Below are positions 13,692 to 26,069 of a stretch of 64,000 nucleotides of DNA, piece by piece; within the stretch, counting starts at the first letter, position 1; each line of letters begins with the position of its first letter. The position numbers and the translations under genes are program-made. The notes under the pieces are model-generated. The model searched no databases. It saw only the letters and a program-made list of their open reading frames with translations, and was not told the DNA's origin. Source of the DNA: Tetrahymena thermophila SB210. Its lineage: Eukaryota; Ciliophora; Oligohymenophorea; Hymenostomatida; Tetrahymenidae. The stretch covers positions 372,001-436,000 of the forward strand of contig NW_002476319.1 of the NCBI RefSeq assembly GCF_000189635.1, written 5' to 3'.

Positions 13692-15487
13692 ATGGAGGGA
13701 GAAGATGTATAATTATTGAGATTATAATATTAAATTCTACATATTTAGACAAATTTCATCTTGAAAATATTATCTATTTATGTGTTTCATTAAAAAATAT
13801 CATGGTTACATTAAATGAATACATTTTACTAATCAACAAAAGCTAACTGTCAAGCATATTCCTGATAATGCAGAAGTGAGGATTGTAAAATCGAATGTTA
13901 TATAAAGAGATGAAAAGGGAGAAATTATTAAATAATATGAAATGAATATAGAAGTATATCTTCCTATCAGATAAAAACCATATTTAGGAGGATATAAGAG
14001 TAATAAAAACGGTTTAGTCTATCATCACGCCTTTGCATAAACTGATTAAAAATATCGCGAACATAAACTTAAATTCCACAGAGAAGTAATATAATGTCTT
14101 CTTTTTATTGAAAATCTAGATGTTGATATTTGTTTTTCTTCAATAAAGAAATATAATATCATTTAATTTTTTGATGTTACCCTTTTAGATGCAATATTCA
14201 ATGCATCTAGCCTTAAATGAAGAAAGCAAAGCATGCAATTTTATTGAAGCATTAATTTAGTTAAGTATTTAATTTTAATGTTTCAATATAATTAATTAGT
14301 CATAAACATATGAGTACTCTACTAAATCTTCTAAAGTTATGAGAGAACTAGGCACATAAATGGAACGTGAAGGCATTTTTATAAGCAAATTAACTGATGT
14401 AGAGGTTGAAGCATAACCTTATTTCCATTCAAATATGTGGGAAGAAAGAAGAGAAGAGGCTGCCCTATATATACAAAGAAAAGTAAGAGGATGGAGGGCT
14501 CGTAGGATTACCGAAAAGCTCAAAAAGTAAAAGGAAGAAAAAAGAAGAGAATAACTTGAGAAGGAAGAAGAGTATCGTCGTAATGAAGAAGCAAAGCATA
14601 AAAGAGAAATTGAAAGGCGTACTCACCCAAGAACTAAAGAAGATTTTAACATTTTATACGACGAATTAGAAGTAAATAAGCTTTAAAATTATTTTTAAAA
14701 ATAGTAGTTTTGATGAAACTGTTTTGAGTTTCAAACTTTTGTTATAATGATTAAATTAGATTTTAAGTAAAAATATAAAAAAAATATTTTTTTAATTATA
14801 GTTATGGAGAACTAATGAAATTCAAAAGATCAAGGAAAATACAAGTTTGTCTGAGCAAGAAAGAAAGACTTTGTTGAAATAAATTCTTGATAAGGAAACT
14901 GATTTGTTATAGACTATTGATAGATTAAAAATTATAGCTTCAAAAGAAAATAAAGAAGAAAAAATTAATAAGTTCTTAAAGTAAATGAGTGATCCAAAGA
15001 AATGGCTACGTAGTGATGGTCGCTACACCGAAGTACATACTCCCTTCACAGTTCGTTCAAAAGAACTCATGGACATATATAATGGTTTGAGATTAAAGAA
15101 CTTAACTATAGATGAGAGATTAGATATATTACTAAATACTAAATGGACAGTTAAAGAATGGGATTGCAATTTAACTAGAGAAATAGTCGAGCTTATTGAT
15201 AGAGAAGCCGATATGTTAAATCGTGGTCGCCCAGAGGCTTCCCTCGAAGGTAAAAAATAAATTTAAAATAATTTACTTCCTAAAAGCATTTTGAATTTTA
15301 TGTTAATTTATTTAATAAATAAAAAAAATATCATTTAAAAATAAATTTAGGTCTAAGGTAAAGACTCTGTAACTTATTTTTATAGTTTATTGAAACTCCA
15401 GAATTCAATCCAGAAGCTGCTAGATTTCAGAAGATCCCTTACGAAATATTAGTCAGTACATAAGCATATACAAACAGTAAAAGATGA
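13692..15487 (+). CDS. IQUB: IQUB-like IQ-motif radial-spoke protein
   Basis: 404 residues in five exons: 13692-13706, 13843-14085, 14300-14671, 14802-15249, 15351-15487; all phases agree. IQUB (Chlamydomonas FAP253) helps anchor radial spoke RS1 to axonemal doublets. Landmarks match the family in order: LTVK then KPYLGGYK near residues 6-50; a textbook IQ motif (IQRKVRGWRAR) at about 144-154; a charged helix; HPRTKEDFNILYDELE; LRLKNLTIDERLDILL; TVKEWDCNLTREIVELIDRE; and the C-terminal block LEGLRQR...FNPEAARF. The four-residue leader MEGED comes from a tiny first exon, so the ubiquitin-like domain that precedes this region in animal IQUB is absent, unless an upstream exon was missed. Intron 2 (14086-14299) was placed by family alignment; part of it is also open in frame. 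Orthology is near certain; the first exon is less so. Confidence 0.92.
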
Positions 15488-16207
15488 TTAGCTATATTTT
15501 CAAAAATAGATAATTAACAGATGCACCACTTTATGTGTTATATCAAGATTGTAAATTAATCCTACTAAGTATATAGAATTCAAAAAATTATTTTTTGATT
15601 TTTATGGTAAAAAGGCCAATTTTTCAATCTATCAAACCAGCAAAAAAACAAATAAAATATTGCTAATAAATATTTAAATTATATCAAAAAATTATCAATT
15701 TTAATTGAATTTAAAATATTTTATTTAATTTAGAAAAGGAGAAATTTAAATTAAATGTATCATATTTAAATAATAAAAAAAATTTTTGTCATTAAAGCTA
15801 GCTTAATCAGCTGTTTATAATTTAAAATTTGTTTGAAAATATTAATTAGAATTTTACTTTTTTAATATTAAGTTAATTTCAACTTAATTTATCAATTTAG
15901 TTTTTAAATTTCATAAAATGTTTTTTATAGAGTTTTCTAATTGATTGATTGTTTTGTTTATTATTTTATAGTGTAATAAATGTAAATATATAGATAATTA
16001 AAGTAGAATCTATTTTATTCAGTTTAATAAGCACAAACTAAGTAAACAAAAGCTTGTTCAATATCTTTGGAGGAGATGATATTTTATTTAAGAAAAAACA
16101 TTAAAATATAAACAATAATTATCTAAATTCATAAATAATACATAAATTAAAAATTAAAACTAAAATATTTAGTTCTTATTTGATAAAAATTAAAATAACA
16201 ATCGATT
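15488..16207. other. intergenic region, no gene seen
   Basis: A+T-rich spacer of 720 bp between the IQUB-like and MATE genes on the same strand. No ORF or RNA gene was recognised. Confidence 0.55.
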
Positions 16208-18322
16208 ATGGAACTTTAAGCTACTGATAACTAGCCTTTAGTTGTTTAAAAAAAAGAAAAGAAAAAATAAAAGCCAGTTGAGACTGCAGAGCTTAAAAGC
16301 CATGAAAGCTACTTTAGTCCTAAATATTTTACAGAAGTTTTCATAGAAGTCACATACAAATCTATTCCTCGTTTGCTTAATTATGAGTTTAATTTATTGA
16401 CGATGTCTTTAATTAACATTTATTTATTAGGTAAAATTATTTAAATGGCCTTAATAATAATTTATTCATTTTTAAATTCATCTATGTCAATCCTATTTTT
16501 CATAGCTTAGCAATTTATTGTAATAAAAAGGATAAAAGGGAAATTTACATGATATAAAAATATTTGGTTTGGGCGATATTTGGGCTAGAATTTTTGCATA
16601 TTCTCTAATTAAATATAAAAACATGACATTATAGTAAGAGTGCACCATCGCATTAAGTGCTAAAAATTATTTTTTCGTTGGTATTTCTTACTAGAGAAGT
16701 CTTTTCATTGTAGGGTAAATAATTCTTAACTAAATACTTGGCTTAATTTTTTAATGTAGATTTACAAGATGGATTCCTAAAAAAACTAATAAAAATAAGA
16801 TAAAAAACAATACTTGATTGAAATTTAAGAATTAAAATGCATTAAAAAAGTATTATTTTTACAAAAAGTAAAGCTTCTAATGTACTAAAATATTATTTCT
16901 TAACAAATATAAATTATACTTAAACAGCTTGAATATTTTTCCATAATAACTAATTGAATAAAATTTAAAGCAAAACATTAGCATTGTAAATTGATACATT
17001 TATAAATATGAACAAGTTTTTTAGAAAAAACATGTTTACAATAATGAAAATGAGCTTTTTTTCTTTTAGAATAAATTATTTTTATAAAATTAATTAGCTT
17101 TTTTTATCTTCTAACTGAAACATTTTTATTTTTTATTAAATTTTTAACAAATAAAAATTGAAGCCTTTAAGCATTTTATTTAGTTTAAATGAATAATTTT
17201 TAAATTAAATTAATTTAAAATAGATTAATTTGCATTTTTAGTGCTCCTTTCCTATGCTTTTGGTGGAAAGCTCTTATTCTCTTTGGTATTGAAAAAGCTA
17301 TAGCAACTAAAGCTGGAGACTATATGTGGGTATGCTTACCCTCAGTATTTTGTTATGGTTATTATGATACTACAAATAATTATCTGCAATCATAAAATAT
17401 TCTTTGGCCATAGTTTGGAATACAGTTTATCTAAGCAATTGTACATTATTTTATTGCTCATACTATGATAATAAACTAAAATATGGGAGTTTTAGGTGCT
17501 GCTTGGGCTAAAAATTTTAGCGATACTATTTCTGCTGGTTTGATTTATGCCTTTATTACCTTAAAGAATCCAACTAGAAAGACATGGATTGAATGGAATA
17601 GTAGGGCTTTTGATGGAATTTAAGACTACTTAAAATAATCCCTTAGAAATGGAATTGGCTAGTATGTCGAAGAAGTAGCTTTCCTTTTGTTAACTATGAT
17701 GTCAATGTATTTATCAGATCCTGCAAATACTGCTACTCATATCGCTTTATAAAATAGTGGTCTTTTACATTTTAGTTTTTACTTAGGTTTTCACTTTGTT
17801 GTTAACAATTATATCAACTCTTCTTTGTCAAGAGGGTTTGTTGACAGAGCAAAAAGAAAAGCCTTCATGTGTGTTATAACTTTATTTTTTTGGATTGGAT
17901 TTGTAATGTTCATACTACTTAATAACAAGACATAATGGAGTGAGTGGTTTAGCTCTAACTCTGTTGTGCAGTAGAATCTTTAAAATTCCATAAAAATTTA
18001 TGCCAAGATTGTTGTCTTGGATGGAATTCAACTAACATTCTGTGCTATTCTTAAAGCCTTAGATCGTTTTAATCATATAACCATAATTTACTCAGTTAGT
18101 TATTATCTCATAGGAATATCAACAAGTATATATCAAGGATTCTATCTAGGAAAGGGAGAATACGGAATATGGACAGGTTGGCTTACGTCAGCTTCTGTTT
18201 CTTCTGTTGTCTTTTTCTTTGTGTTTGCTTTAACAAATTGGTAAAACTAATCTGTATTAATCAAGGCTAACTACAATAAAGTTATCATCAAAGATATTAT
18301 TTCGTATTAAAAACGCAATTGA
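16208..18322 (+). CDS. MATE-family multidrug/toxin extrusion transporter
   Basis: 495 residues, exons 16208-16430, 16531-16714 and 17242-18322, total divisible by three, stop TGA at 18320-18322. MATE proteins are 12-helix antiporters that export organic cations and metabolites using H+ or Na+ gradients. Seen: a Lys/Gln-rich cytoplasmic N-terminus; the first helix region ending FGLGDIW; a segment with SAKNYFFVGISYQRS matching the conserved MATE loop after helix 2; LPSVFCYGYYDTTNNYLQSQ matching the (L/I)PG...N.(F/Y)LQAQ region; GVLGAAWAKNFSD (GxxGAAxA) at the domain-swap helix; and a hydrophobic C-terminal half with KGEYGIWTGW. Several acidic and Gly positions differ from the canonical family, so substrate and coupling ion cannot be stated. 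Intron 2 is long (527 nt). The 3' end of intron 1 uses an AAAAAG acceptor chosen to keep frame. Confidence 0.85.
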
Positions 18323-19164
18323 ATAAATTAAATTTATTTTTAAAGGAAATTATTTAGTAATCAATCCATAATTTCATAAATATAACTTGTTATTATAATT
18401 TTAGTTAAAACTGATATTTATAAATGTTTAATGCAACAAATAATTTATCGATAACTAAATCAGATTTGATATGATACTGTATAAATTTGTTATTTAGTTA
18501 TTTTTTCCATTCTTTATATCCCTCCATGCATAAACATAACACATAAAATTCTATAAAAATATTATAAATATATTTATGAATTTATTTAATAAATTTAACA
18601 AAGTCTATTTATTATCTAACTACAAAAACTATTGAGTTACTCTTTAAAATTCATTTGATTTATTTATAATATTATTATTTTTATTAAAAGTTTGATTCAA
18701 ATATTCCATAGCTCTTCTTTTATTTTTTCAATCTCTTCCATCTATTTTTAATAAAATTAAACATTGCATTAATATAATATATTAACATTGTTTTACTCTT
18801 TTAATATATTTTTTTATTTTTTTATAATAATCCATCTGCAATTAGTCTAATGGATAAGTGACCTATTCAGCATCGCTATCATTCAATTAATGTTTTTAAT
18901 TGTAATTCATTTTATTTTTTTAATTTTAGTTCTATAATTTACTGAGATTTTAGCTTTCCAAATTATCAAAATTTTAACTCAACTAAGGATTAAAATTTTA
19001 ACTTAACTAAGGAATAAAATTTTAATTAAGTTTGTGATTATCATTTTAATAATTATTCTAACTATTTATATTGAATATATTTTCACTTTATCTTCTTTTA
19101 TGTGTTTTCTAAATTTATTAAAATTAATTTAATATTTAAATTTTATTGATTTTTTTACATTTGA
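18323..19164. other. intergenic region, no gene seen
   Basis: A+T-rich spacer. A short tRNA-A-box-like string occurs near 18842-18875, but there is no matching T-arm. Otherwise nothing was recognised. Confidence 0.5.
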
Positions 19165-20723
19165 ATTTATGGGTTGCTATGCTAACTACTTCTACAAGGA
19201 AAATTGATTTATTTAGTTTTTACTGTTCTTATATTATATTGGAGATAAGTCAATTGTAAATTCTCTTAATTCATCGTCTATTTAATTCTCTCCACTTTCT
19301 TAGCTTTAATTTATATGTGCATATGTATTTCTCCTCATTTGATCGTTTTAAAAATTCTATGAGAATTTAGGCATTTTTTATTAAATTTGAACTATTTAGT
19401 CTAATCTATTAAATTAAATATTTTTATTGCTATCACTTTAATTATTCCTATTTTTTGTATCGTATTTTCTATTATAAAAATTAATAGCATATTCACATTA
19501 TTTTATGAAGTTTTAAATTGGTTAGACTATGTCTGTAAATATTTGAGTATTTTTTATTGTGTCTATTATAAATTCTGTTTTTTAAATCTACTCTTTAGAC
19601 TTATTAATATTATCTGTGTTGATCCTTTATTATTGAATCTGAGTATCAATAGAGTCAAGCGCTTATATTAAAGGTGCATGGTGCTGAAATATATCCTAAA
19701 TTTCTCTCCAGTTATTTTCTAATTTCTTGTGTTAATTATTTATTACTTTTTACCTTAAATTAAAATAAAAAATATACCTTTAACTTACAGTCACTTATTT
19801 GTAAGTAGTCTTTATATATATAAATAAAGGAAAGGCAATAGCTAATCAAAACAGGGTGAGGTTTCATACTTGCTTGAATTTTTAAGAATGTCTTACTACT
19901 TATTGCTCTTGCAGAATTCAATAAGTTTTACAATATTTCCTCTTCGCTGATATTTTATACTTTTTGATCCTCTAAACATTTACTTATAGTATTTTAAGAA
20001 TTTTTCACTATTTAATAATTCAGTTTTTAATTGCTTTATTAATCTTGAAGTATCATTTTTTATGATTATTCATAATTATATTCTCCTAATGATCTTTTGT
20101 TAGGCTTTTGATTTACCTAAATTTAATTTTATTCTATATGCTTATGAGAACAGGCTAAATCATTAGGGCAATGCGGTTTCTTCTTTAAGAATCTATTTTG
20201 TGTATGAAATAAATTTTAAGAAGACTACTTCTACCTATCTATCTAATTTTAATAAATAAGGTATTTTGAATCACTCGCATATTAAACAATTTCTTTTATA
20301 GCAGAGTTTACACTTATGTTTTCATTTTATTTATCATTTAAATTGTTCATTAAAAATTTAGGTTGACTTTTGGTACCAACAAGACTTTCATTATTAAAAT
20401 TCACAATATTAATATTATTCAGACTATTTTAAAATGTGACACTTCTATTCTTTTTATATGTTTCTACTTATTAGTCTGAATTTAGCACTTTTTTGATTGA
20501 TGACAGTCTTGTTGAGCTGTTTGAATTATTAGTGTAAGGAGACTAAGATTAGTTAATAATGTTTGTTTTTAATGGAGTCCTAAAACTCATGATGCCAATA
20601 AATTCTATATTTAATACAATTGAGAATGAATATAAACAAATAAATCAAAATTAGCATTAAAAAATTATAAGAATTAAAAATTTATCATATATTTTTATTT
20701 AAGTGAAAATAATTAATTAATGA
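19165..20723 (+). pseudogene. decayed multi-pass membrane protein gene
   Basis: One plus-strand frame is open from 19165 to 20436 (about 425 codons, TAA/TAG = Gln) except for in-frame TGA at 19360-19362 and 19948-19950. It ends at TGA 20437-20439. A neighbouring frame then carries on with protein-like sequence (a DDSLVELFELL stretch) to TGA at 20721-20723, so a frameshift near 20420-20480 is likely. The conceptual product has several hydrophobic segments separated by basic loops (RVKRLYQR, KQRKG) and better codon diversity than the flanking DNA. No intron explains the breaks. It looks like a recently inactivated copy of a multi-pass transmembrane protein; I do not recognise the family by name. 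Sequencing error or a genuine TGA-decoding event cannot be excluded. Confidence 0.55.
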
Positions 20724-21489
20724 TTGTTCTAAACCAACAAATTTTAATTAAGTATCTTCTTTCAAAATTCAATTAAATTTTATTGATCACTTTTATTTTT
20801 ATAGATATTTATCGTAACTATTTATTAAAATCCTTAATCATATATATTTTACCATTTTACTTTATAAATTTGATTGAAATTTGACTAAAACTTTATTAAA
20901 TACTGTTCCTAAAAAAAGAATTTAAATATAAGTAAAACTATTATTGCATTTATATATTTATAATATTTAAAAAAATTTATTTCACATAGTTCTAAAATAT
21001 ATACCTATTTCTTCTTTTCATGTCTTCTGTCCTATTTGATAGAAATAAATAAGATATTTAAATTTAAGATTTTATCCATAAACTTATAATTCATTACAAA
21101 AATTTAAAAAAAAAGAATTTAAAGATTCAAAATTTTGATTATTTAAATATTAAATACGCTTGAATGATAAAATGCATTTAACACTTATTAAAAATTTTTT
21201 TAAGAAAGTTAAAAAGAAAAATTTTTTCTTTTTTCAACAAATAGCTTTTTATTCAAGGTTTGAAAAGTAGTTATTTATTTCTATTTACTTCAATTAATAT
21301 TTTTTAGGTAAAATTGAAATTTTTTAATGTTTTTTTAGATATTTTAAATTTTCTACTCAAATTAAACAAACAATCTATTTTCACATCCCTACAAAAATAT
21401 ATTTAAAATTTACATTTTAAAATAATACCAAAAATGCATTTTTAAATGAAAATTTACAAAAAATAGATTTATATCACAATTATTTTTAT
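20724..21489. other. intergenic region, no gene seen
   Basis: A+T-rich DNA downstream of both the plus-strand pseudogene and the minus-strand surface-antigen gene. The part nearest 21490 is loosely similar to the 3' flank of the second antigen copy (23500-23787), consistent with an older duplication. Confidence 0.45.
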
Positions 21490-22335
21490 TCAAATGAGTA
21501 ATATGAAGCTAATTATTGCAAGAGAAAATGAAATCAACTTTCCGAAACTTGGTGCTGAACATCCAGTTGCACCTCCAGGAGCTTACATAGGAGTTTCACT
21601 GCTAGATTTACAAGCACATGTTTTTTAGCTAGTTCCTAGAGGTAAGGCGAAAGGATCAAAACATTTACAAGCAGAAACATCACCTACTTAAGTTTATTGT
21701 TAAGACATAGAGTTTGAAGGACATTTAGAACATACAGCAGCTGCCTTACTACTTACATTTGCAGCAGTAGTCATGAAATATCCAGGTTGACAAGCATTAC
21801 ATGATGAAAGGTCACCTACTGCTTGAGGAGGAGCAGAAGGAGTTGCTCCTGCGCTTGCATCACAGGCAGAACATTAAGCAGCAGCTTCACTTCCTACGGC
21901 AGCATTTGCAACTGATGTCATATAATAACCTGGCATACATGAATTACAAGAAGAAACCTTTTGAACTGATGAACCTGCTTAAGGTTAGGCGGGAGAAGAG
22001 TTGGTACCACAAGGAGTGCAAGTAGGAGATGAAGAAGAAGAAGAACCTTAAACAGTAACATAGTAACCAAGAGCACAAGCTTAGCAAGCAGAAACAGCAG
22101 TTACACTAGGACCAGTGTTAGTGGTACCAGGAGCAGACCATGTATTTGAGGCACATTGAGTACAAGAACCTCCTTGATTAGCATTAGTTCCCCAGTAGCC
22201 AGGATTACAAATGCAATTTCCTTATTATGGTGATGCATTCTAAGCACATTTAGGAGGAGGTTATTATTACTAACCTTAGGCGGTTGTGAAGCTTGCTATT
22301 AAGAGGAGAGATAAGATTACTAATTATTTATTCAT
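21490..22335 (-). CDS. GPI-anchored cysteine-rich surface (immobilization) antigen, copy A
   Basis: 281 residues, one exon, ATG at 22333-22335, stop TGA at 21490-21492. The product has a signal peptide (MNKQLVILSLLLIASFTTAQ), then a Cys-rich region with repeated CxxC and PGY modules (QCASNTW, CNSCMPGYYMT, CNACQPGYFMT, KCPSNS), and ends in a hydrophobic tail LISFSLAIISFILLI with no cytoplasmic extension, as expected for a GPI-attachment signal. This architecture is typical of ciliate immobilization antigens (Tetrahymena Ser proteins, Ichthyophthirius i-antigens), which coat the cell and cilia. It is first of three tandem copies on the same strand. From codons near the tail to about 260 bp upstream of the start it is nearly identical to copy B, but its last 50 bp match copy C. 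In natural family members expression is often mutually exclusive; that is not visible here. Confidence 0.88.
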
Positions 22336-23787
22336 TTCTTTTTACTTCTACTTTTAAATGATAAATTTTTTAAGTTTTAATAAGTTGTTTTGATTGATTT
22401 ATTTATTTTAAAGTTTTTGAAAGAAAAGCAAAAGTATATAAATCCAAAAAAATCGATACTCTTTTGAGTTTAAATTTTTGGTTATGATATCTAAATCAGT
22501 TATGAACAAGATAAAGAAATTCAAGCAACTAAATCATGAACAGTAAATTAATTAATAAATTGAGTTTCGAATAATTTTTAAAAAAGGCGTTGAATTTAAT
22601 TAAGATGGTATTATATTGATTAATTTTGAGGTTTAAAAAATAGCGTGAAAAAAAAAATAAATTCTATGATTGATTTAAGTGAATGAAAGTGATTTAAGAA
22701 TCAGATTCAAAAAAAAATAAAATCTGATCTATTAGAATTCTACTTCTTTTAATTGTATTAAAGAGAATAAAATTGGGATAATTTATTATTTTAGCTTTTG
22801 ATATATTTTTATTTAAAAATAATTTTAATATTTAGTTATTCAATTTCAAAATTTAAATGTTTTGCCAAAAATAATCAGTTTTCACTATTAACTGAAAGTA
22901 GTAAATAAATTAATTAGTAGATAGTTAGAGCGTTAGAGTGAACTAAAATGTCATTTCTTTTGCTTTACGAAGCTTGAAATTTTAAAATTTAAAATTTAAA
23001 AACTAAATCTTAAATAATTAATGTAATCTAAGTTAAAGATTTAATTTAAAATAATTTATTACTTACGTATTTAATTTTTAAATATATATTTCAATTTAGC
23101 TAATTTTTACAAAATCTAAATTCTTATTTCAAAATAATGTAGCTGAAAGATATTAATTAAATATAATATACATATAGGATAACTTATTTAGGAGTTTTTA
23201 ATTTTCCATAAATACCTTCACTATTTTATTTATTTAAGCATAAATCAAATAATTTTTTAATATATTATTGTATGCTAATCCCCTACCATTTTATTTATAT
23301 AAATATTTATACGTGAAAAGTACTTTTAAAAACCATTATTTGTATTTGGATCTTAGCTTTATTTATTTTATTTAAATTTTATCAAAACTGTTTTGTATTT
23401 GAATGAAATTATTATTTTTTTTTATACACTTTATAAAAGTGTAAAAAAGATAAATTCACATAGTTTAAGAGAAAATGCACATTTAAACAATGACCAGAAA
23501 CATATATTCTAATTATTTAAATATTAAGTATATTTTCATAAGTGCTGCTTTTAAGAAAATTAAAAAGAAAAAATAACTCTATTTTAATTCATCTTTTTAA
23601 GCAAAATAAATGCTTGATATTGCTATTCTTTTTTATGATTGTTCTTTCAAATTTTATATTCAAGTTAAACAAATTAGGTTGATAATTAAATCTATTTTCA
23701 CATCGCTAACAAAAATATATTATAATATATATTTTAAAACAAAATAAAAATAGATTTAATTTATTTTTAATAATTTAACTGCGTTAC
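22336..23787. other. spacer between antigen copies A and B
   Basis: No gene. The first 260 bp (to about 22597) are nearly identical to the region upstream of copy B (24637-24898) and probably contain the promoter of copy A. A GCGTTAGAG motif lies at 22930-22938. The part near 23500-23787 is the 3' flank of copy B. Confidence 0.5.
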
Positions 23788-24636
23788 TCAAATATAAAGT
23801 ATTAGAGAAATAATTATTCCTAAAGAAATTGAAATAATCTTTCCGAAACTTGGTGCTGAACATCCAGTTGCACCTCCAGGAGCTTACATAGGAGTTTCAC
23901 TGCTAGATTTACAAGCACATGTTTTTTAGCTAGTTCCTAGAGGTAAGGCGAAAGGATCAAAACATTTACAAGCAGAAACATCACCTACTTAAGTTTATTG
24001 TTAAGACATAGAGTTTGAAGGACATTTAGAACATACAGCAGCTGCTTTACTACTTACATTTGCAGCAGTAGTCATGAAATATCCAGGTTAACAAGCATTA
24101 CATGATGAAAGGTCACCTACTGCTTGAGGAGGAGCAGAAGGAGTTGCTCCTGCGCTTGCGTCACAGGCAGAACATTAAGCAGCAGCTTCACTTCCTACGG
24201 CAGCATTTGCAACTGATGTCATGTAATAACCTGGCATACATGAATTACAAGAAGAAACCTTTTGAACTGATGAACCTACTTAAGGTTAAGCGGGAGAAGA
24301 GTTGGTACCACAAGGAGTGCAAGTAGGAGATGAAGAAGAAGAAGAACCTTAAACAGTAACATAGTAACCAAGAGCACAAGCTTAGCAAGCAGAAACAGCA
24401 GTTACACTAGGACCAGTGTTAGTGGTACCAGGAGCAGACCATGTATTTGAGGCACATTGAGTGCAAGAACCTCCTTGATTAGCATTAGTTCCCCAGTAGC
24501 CAGGATTACAAATGCAATTTCCTTATTATGGTGATGCATTCTAAGCACATTTAGGAGGAGGTTATTATTACTAACCTTATGCAGTTGTGAAGCTTGCTAT
24601 TAAGAGGAGAGATAAGATTACTAATTATTTATTCAT
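23788..24636 (-). CDS. GPI-anchored cysteine-rich surface (immobilization) antigen, copy B
   Basis: 282 residues, one exon, ATG at 24634-24636, stop TGA at 23788-23790. Same layout as copy A: signal peptide, Cys-rich CxxC/PGY modules, GPI-type hydrophobic tail. It aligns with copy A without any indel at a constant offset of 2,301 bp over about 1.05 kb; several of the few differences are silent (for example CAA versus TAA for Gln). Only the tail differs clearly: GKIISISLGIIISLILYI here against GKLISFSLAIISFILLI in copy A. The shared 5' flank predicts the same promoter as copy A. Confidence 0.88.
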
Positions 24637-26069
24637 TTCTTTTTACTTCTACTTTTAAATGATAAATTTTTTAAGTTTTAATAAGTTGTTTTGATTGATT
24701 TATTTATTTTAAAGTTTTTGAAAGAAAAACAAAAGTATATAAATCCAAAAAAATCGATACTCTTTTGAGTTTAAATTTTTGGTTATGCTATCAAAATCAG
24801 TTATGAACAAGATAAAGAAATTCAAGCAATTAAATCAGGAACAGTAAATTAATTAATAAATTGAGTTTCGAATAATTTTTAAAAAAGGCGTTGAAATTAA
24901 TTAAAAAAATAAATTCTAAGATTGAAGTTAAGGAAAGTGATTTAAGAATAAGATTAAAAAAAGTATCAAAATAAATAATACAAATAATCCTATAACTAGG
25001 CACTTATTTAAAAAAAATCTATAATAATATTTATTCAAATAAAATTAGATAACAAATTGAGTAATTTTAATTATTTATTCTCGCTTTTTGTTGTATTTTT
25101 AGAAAAATATCATTCTAATCTTTTAATTATTGAAATTCTATATTTTAATGCTTTCTTTGCCAAAATAAACAGTTTTACTATTAACTGAAATCAATTAATT
25201 AATCAGTAAGCAAGTTAGCAGATTGTTATAGAGTTATTGTAAACAAAAGTATATTTTCTATCCTTTCAAATAATTGACAATTTTAAAATTTAAAATTTAA
25301 AAACTAACTCTTACATAATTTATTAGATGCAAATTAAGATTTAATTTAAAAATATTGAATACTTTAATATCTATTTTACAAATATGTATTTAATTTACCT
25401 GAATTTTAACAAAGTTTAAACTTTTTTTCTAAATAAAATAGCTGAGAATTATCAATTAAATATATAAAATGCTTAAAGTATAAGCAGGTTTATAAATCTT
25501 AGTAATAACTTTAGTTAATTATTTATAAAAAATGTTAAATTGATTTTTATTTGAAAATAATTTATTTCAATTTCCTGTTTTGAAGGTTTTTTTATTATAT
25601 GTACTGAGATAAATCTAGTAATATAACTTTAATTATTTTTATGAAGGGTTGAAATTAAATGCAAGTATTGAATGGCATTTTGCTATATCTTTTATAAAAA
25701 ATATGATTATTAGCTGATCTCATACAATATATAGTGTAAGAAAGATTAAATTTTATGAAAATTTTAGTTAACCTATAAATTAAAAATTTTAGATTATAAA
25801 CTTTAAGAAATTATTCATTTACTTTAATAAAAAAATTAATTTTTTTAATAAACTTCACTCTGAAAAGTTTTATTTTAAATAATAAATAAATATTTTATCA
25901 TAAATTCCAATACTCTTTTTAAAATAAAATAAAATAATTTATTTTTTAATTTGAAATAGGAGAAAAGTTGTTAAAATTATCTAAAAATCTAATTTATACT
26001 ATAATTTAAGACACATTTTTAATCCATATATACAATATAAAATAGATTTATAACAAATTTTTAAAAAAT
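24637..26069. other. spacer between antigen copies B and C
   Basis: No gene. The first 260 bp duplicate the 5' flank of copy A. A degraded counterpart of the GCGTTAGAG motif (GTTATAGAGTTA) lies near 25226. The rest is A+T-rich. Confidence 0.45.

Noticed and set aside
18842-18875. String resembling a tRNA A box (TTAGTCTAATGGATAAG)
   Set aside because: No T-arm (GGTTCGA-like) within the right distance and no cloverleaf could be drawn.
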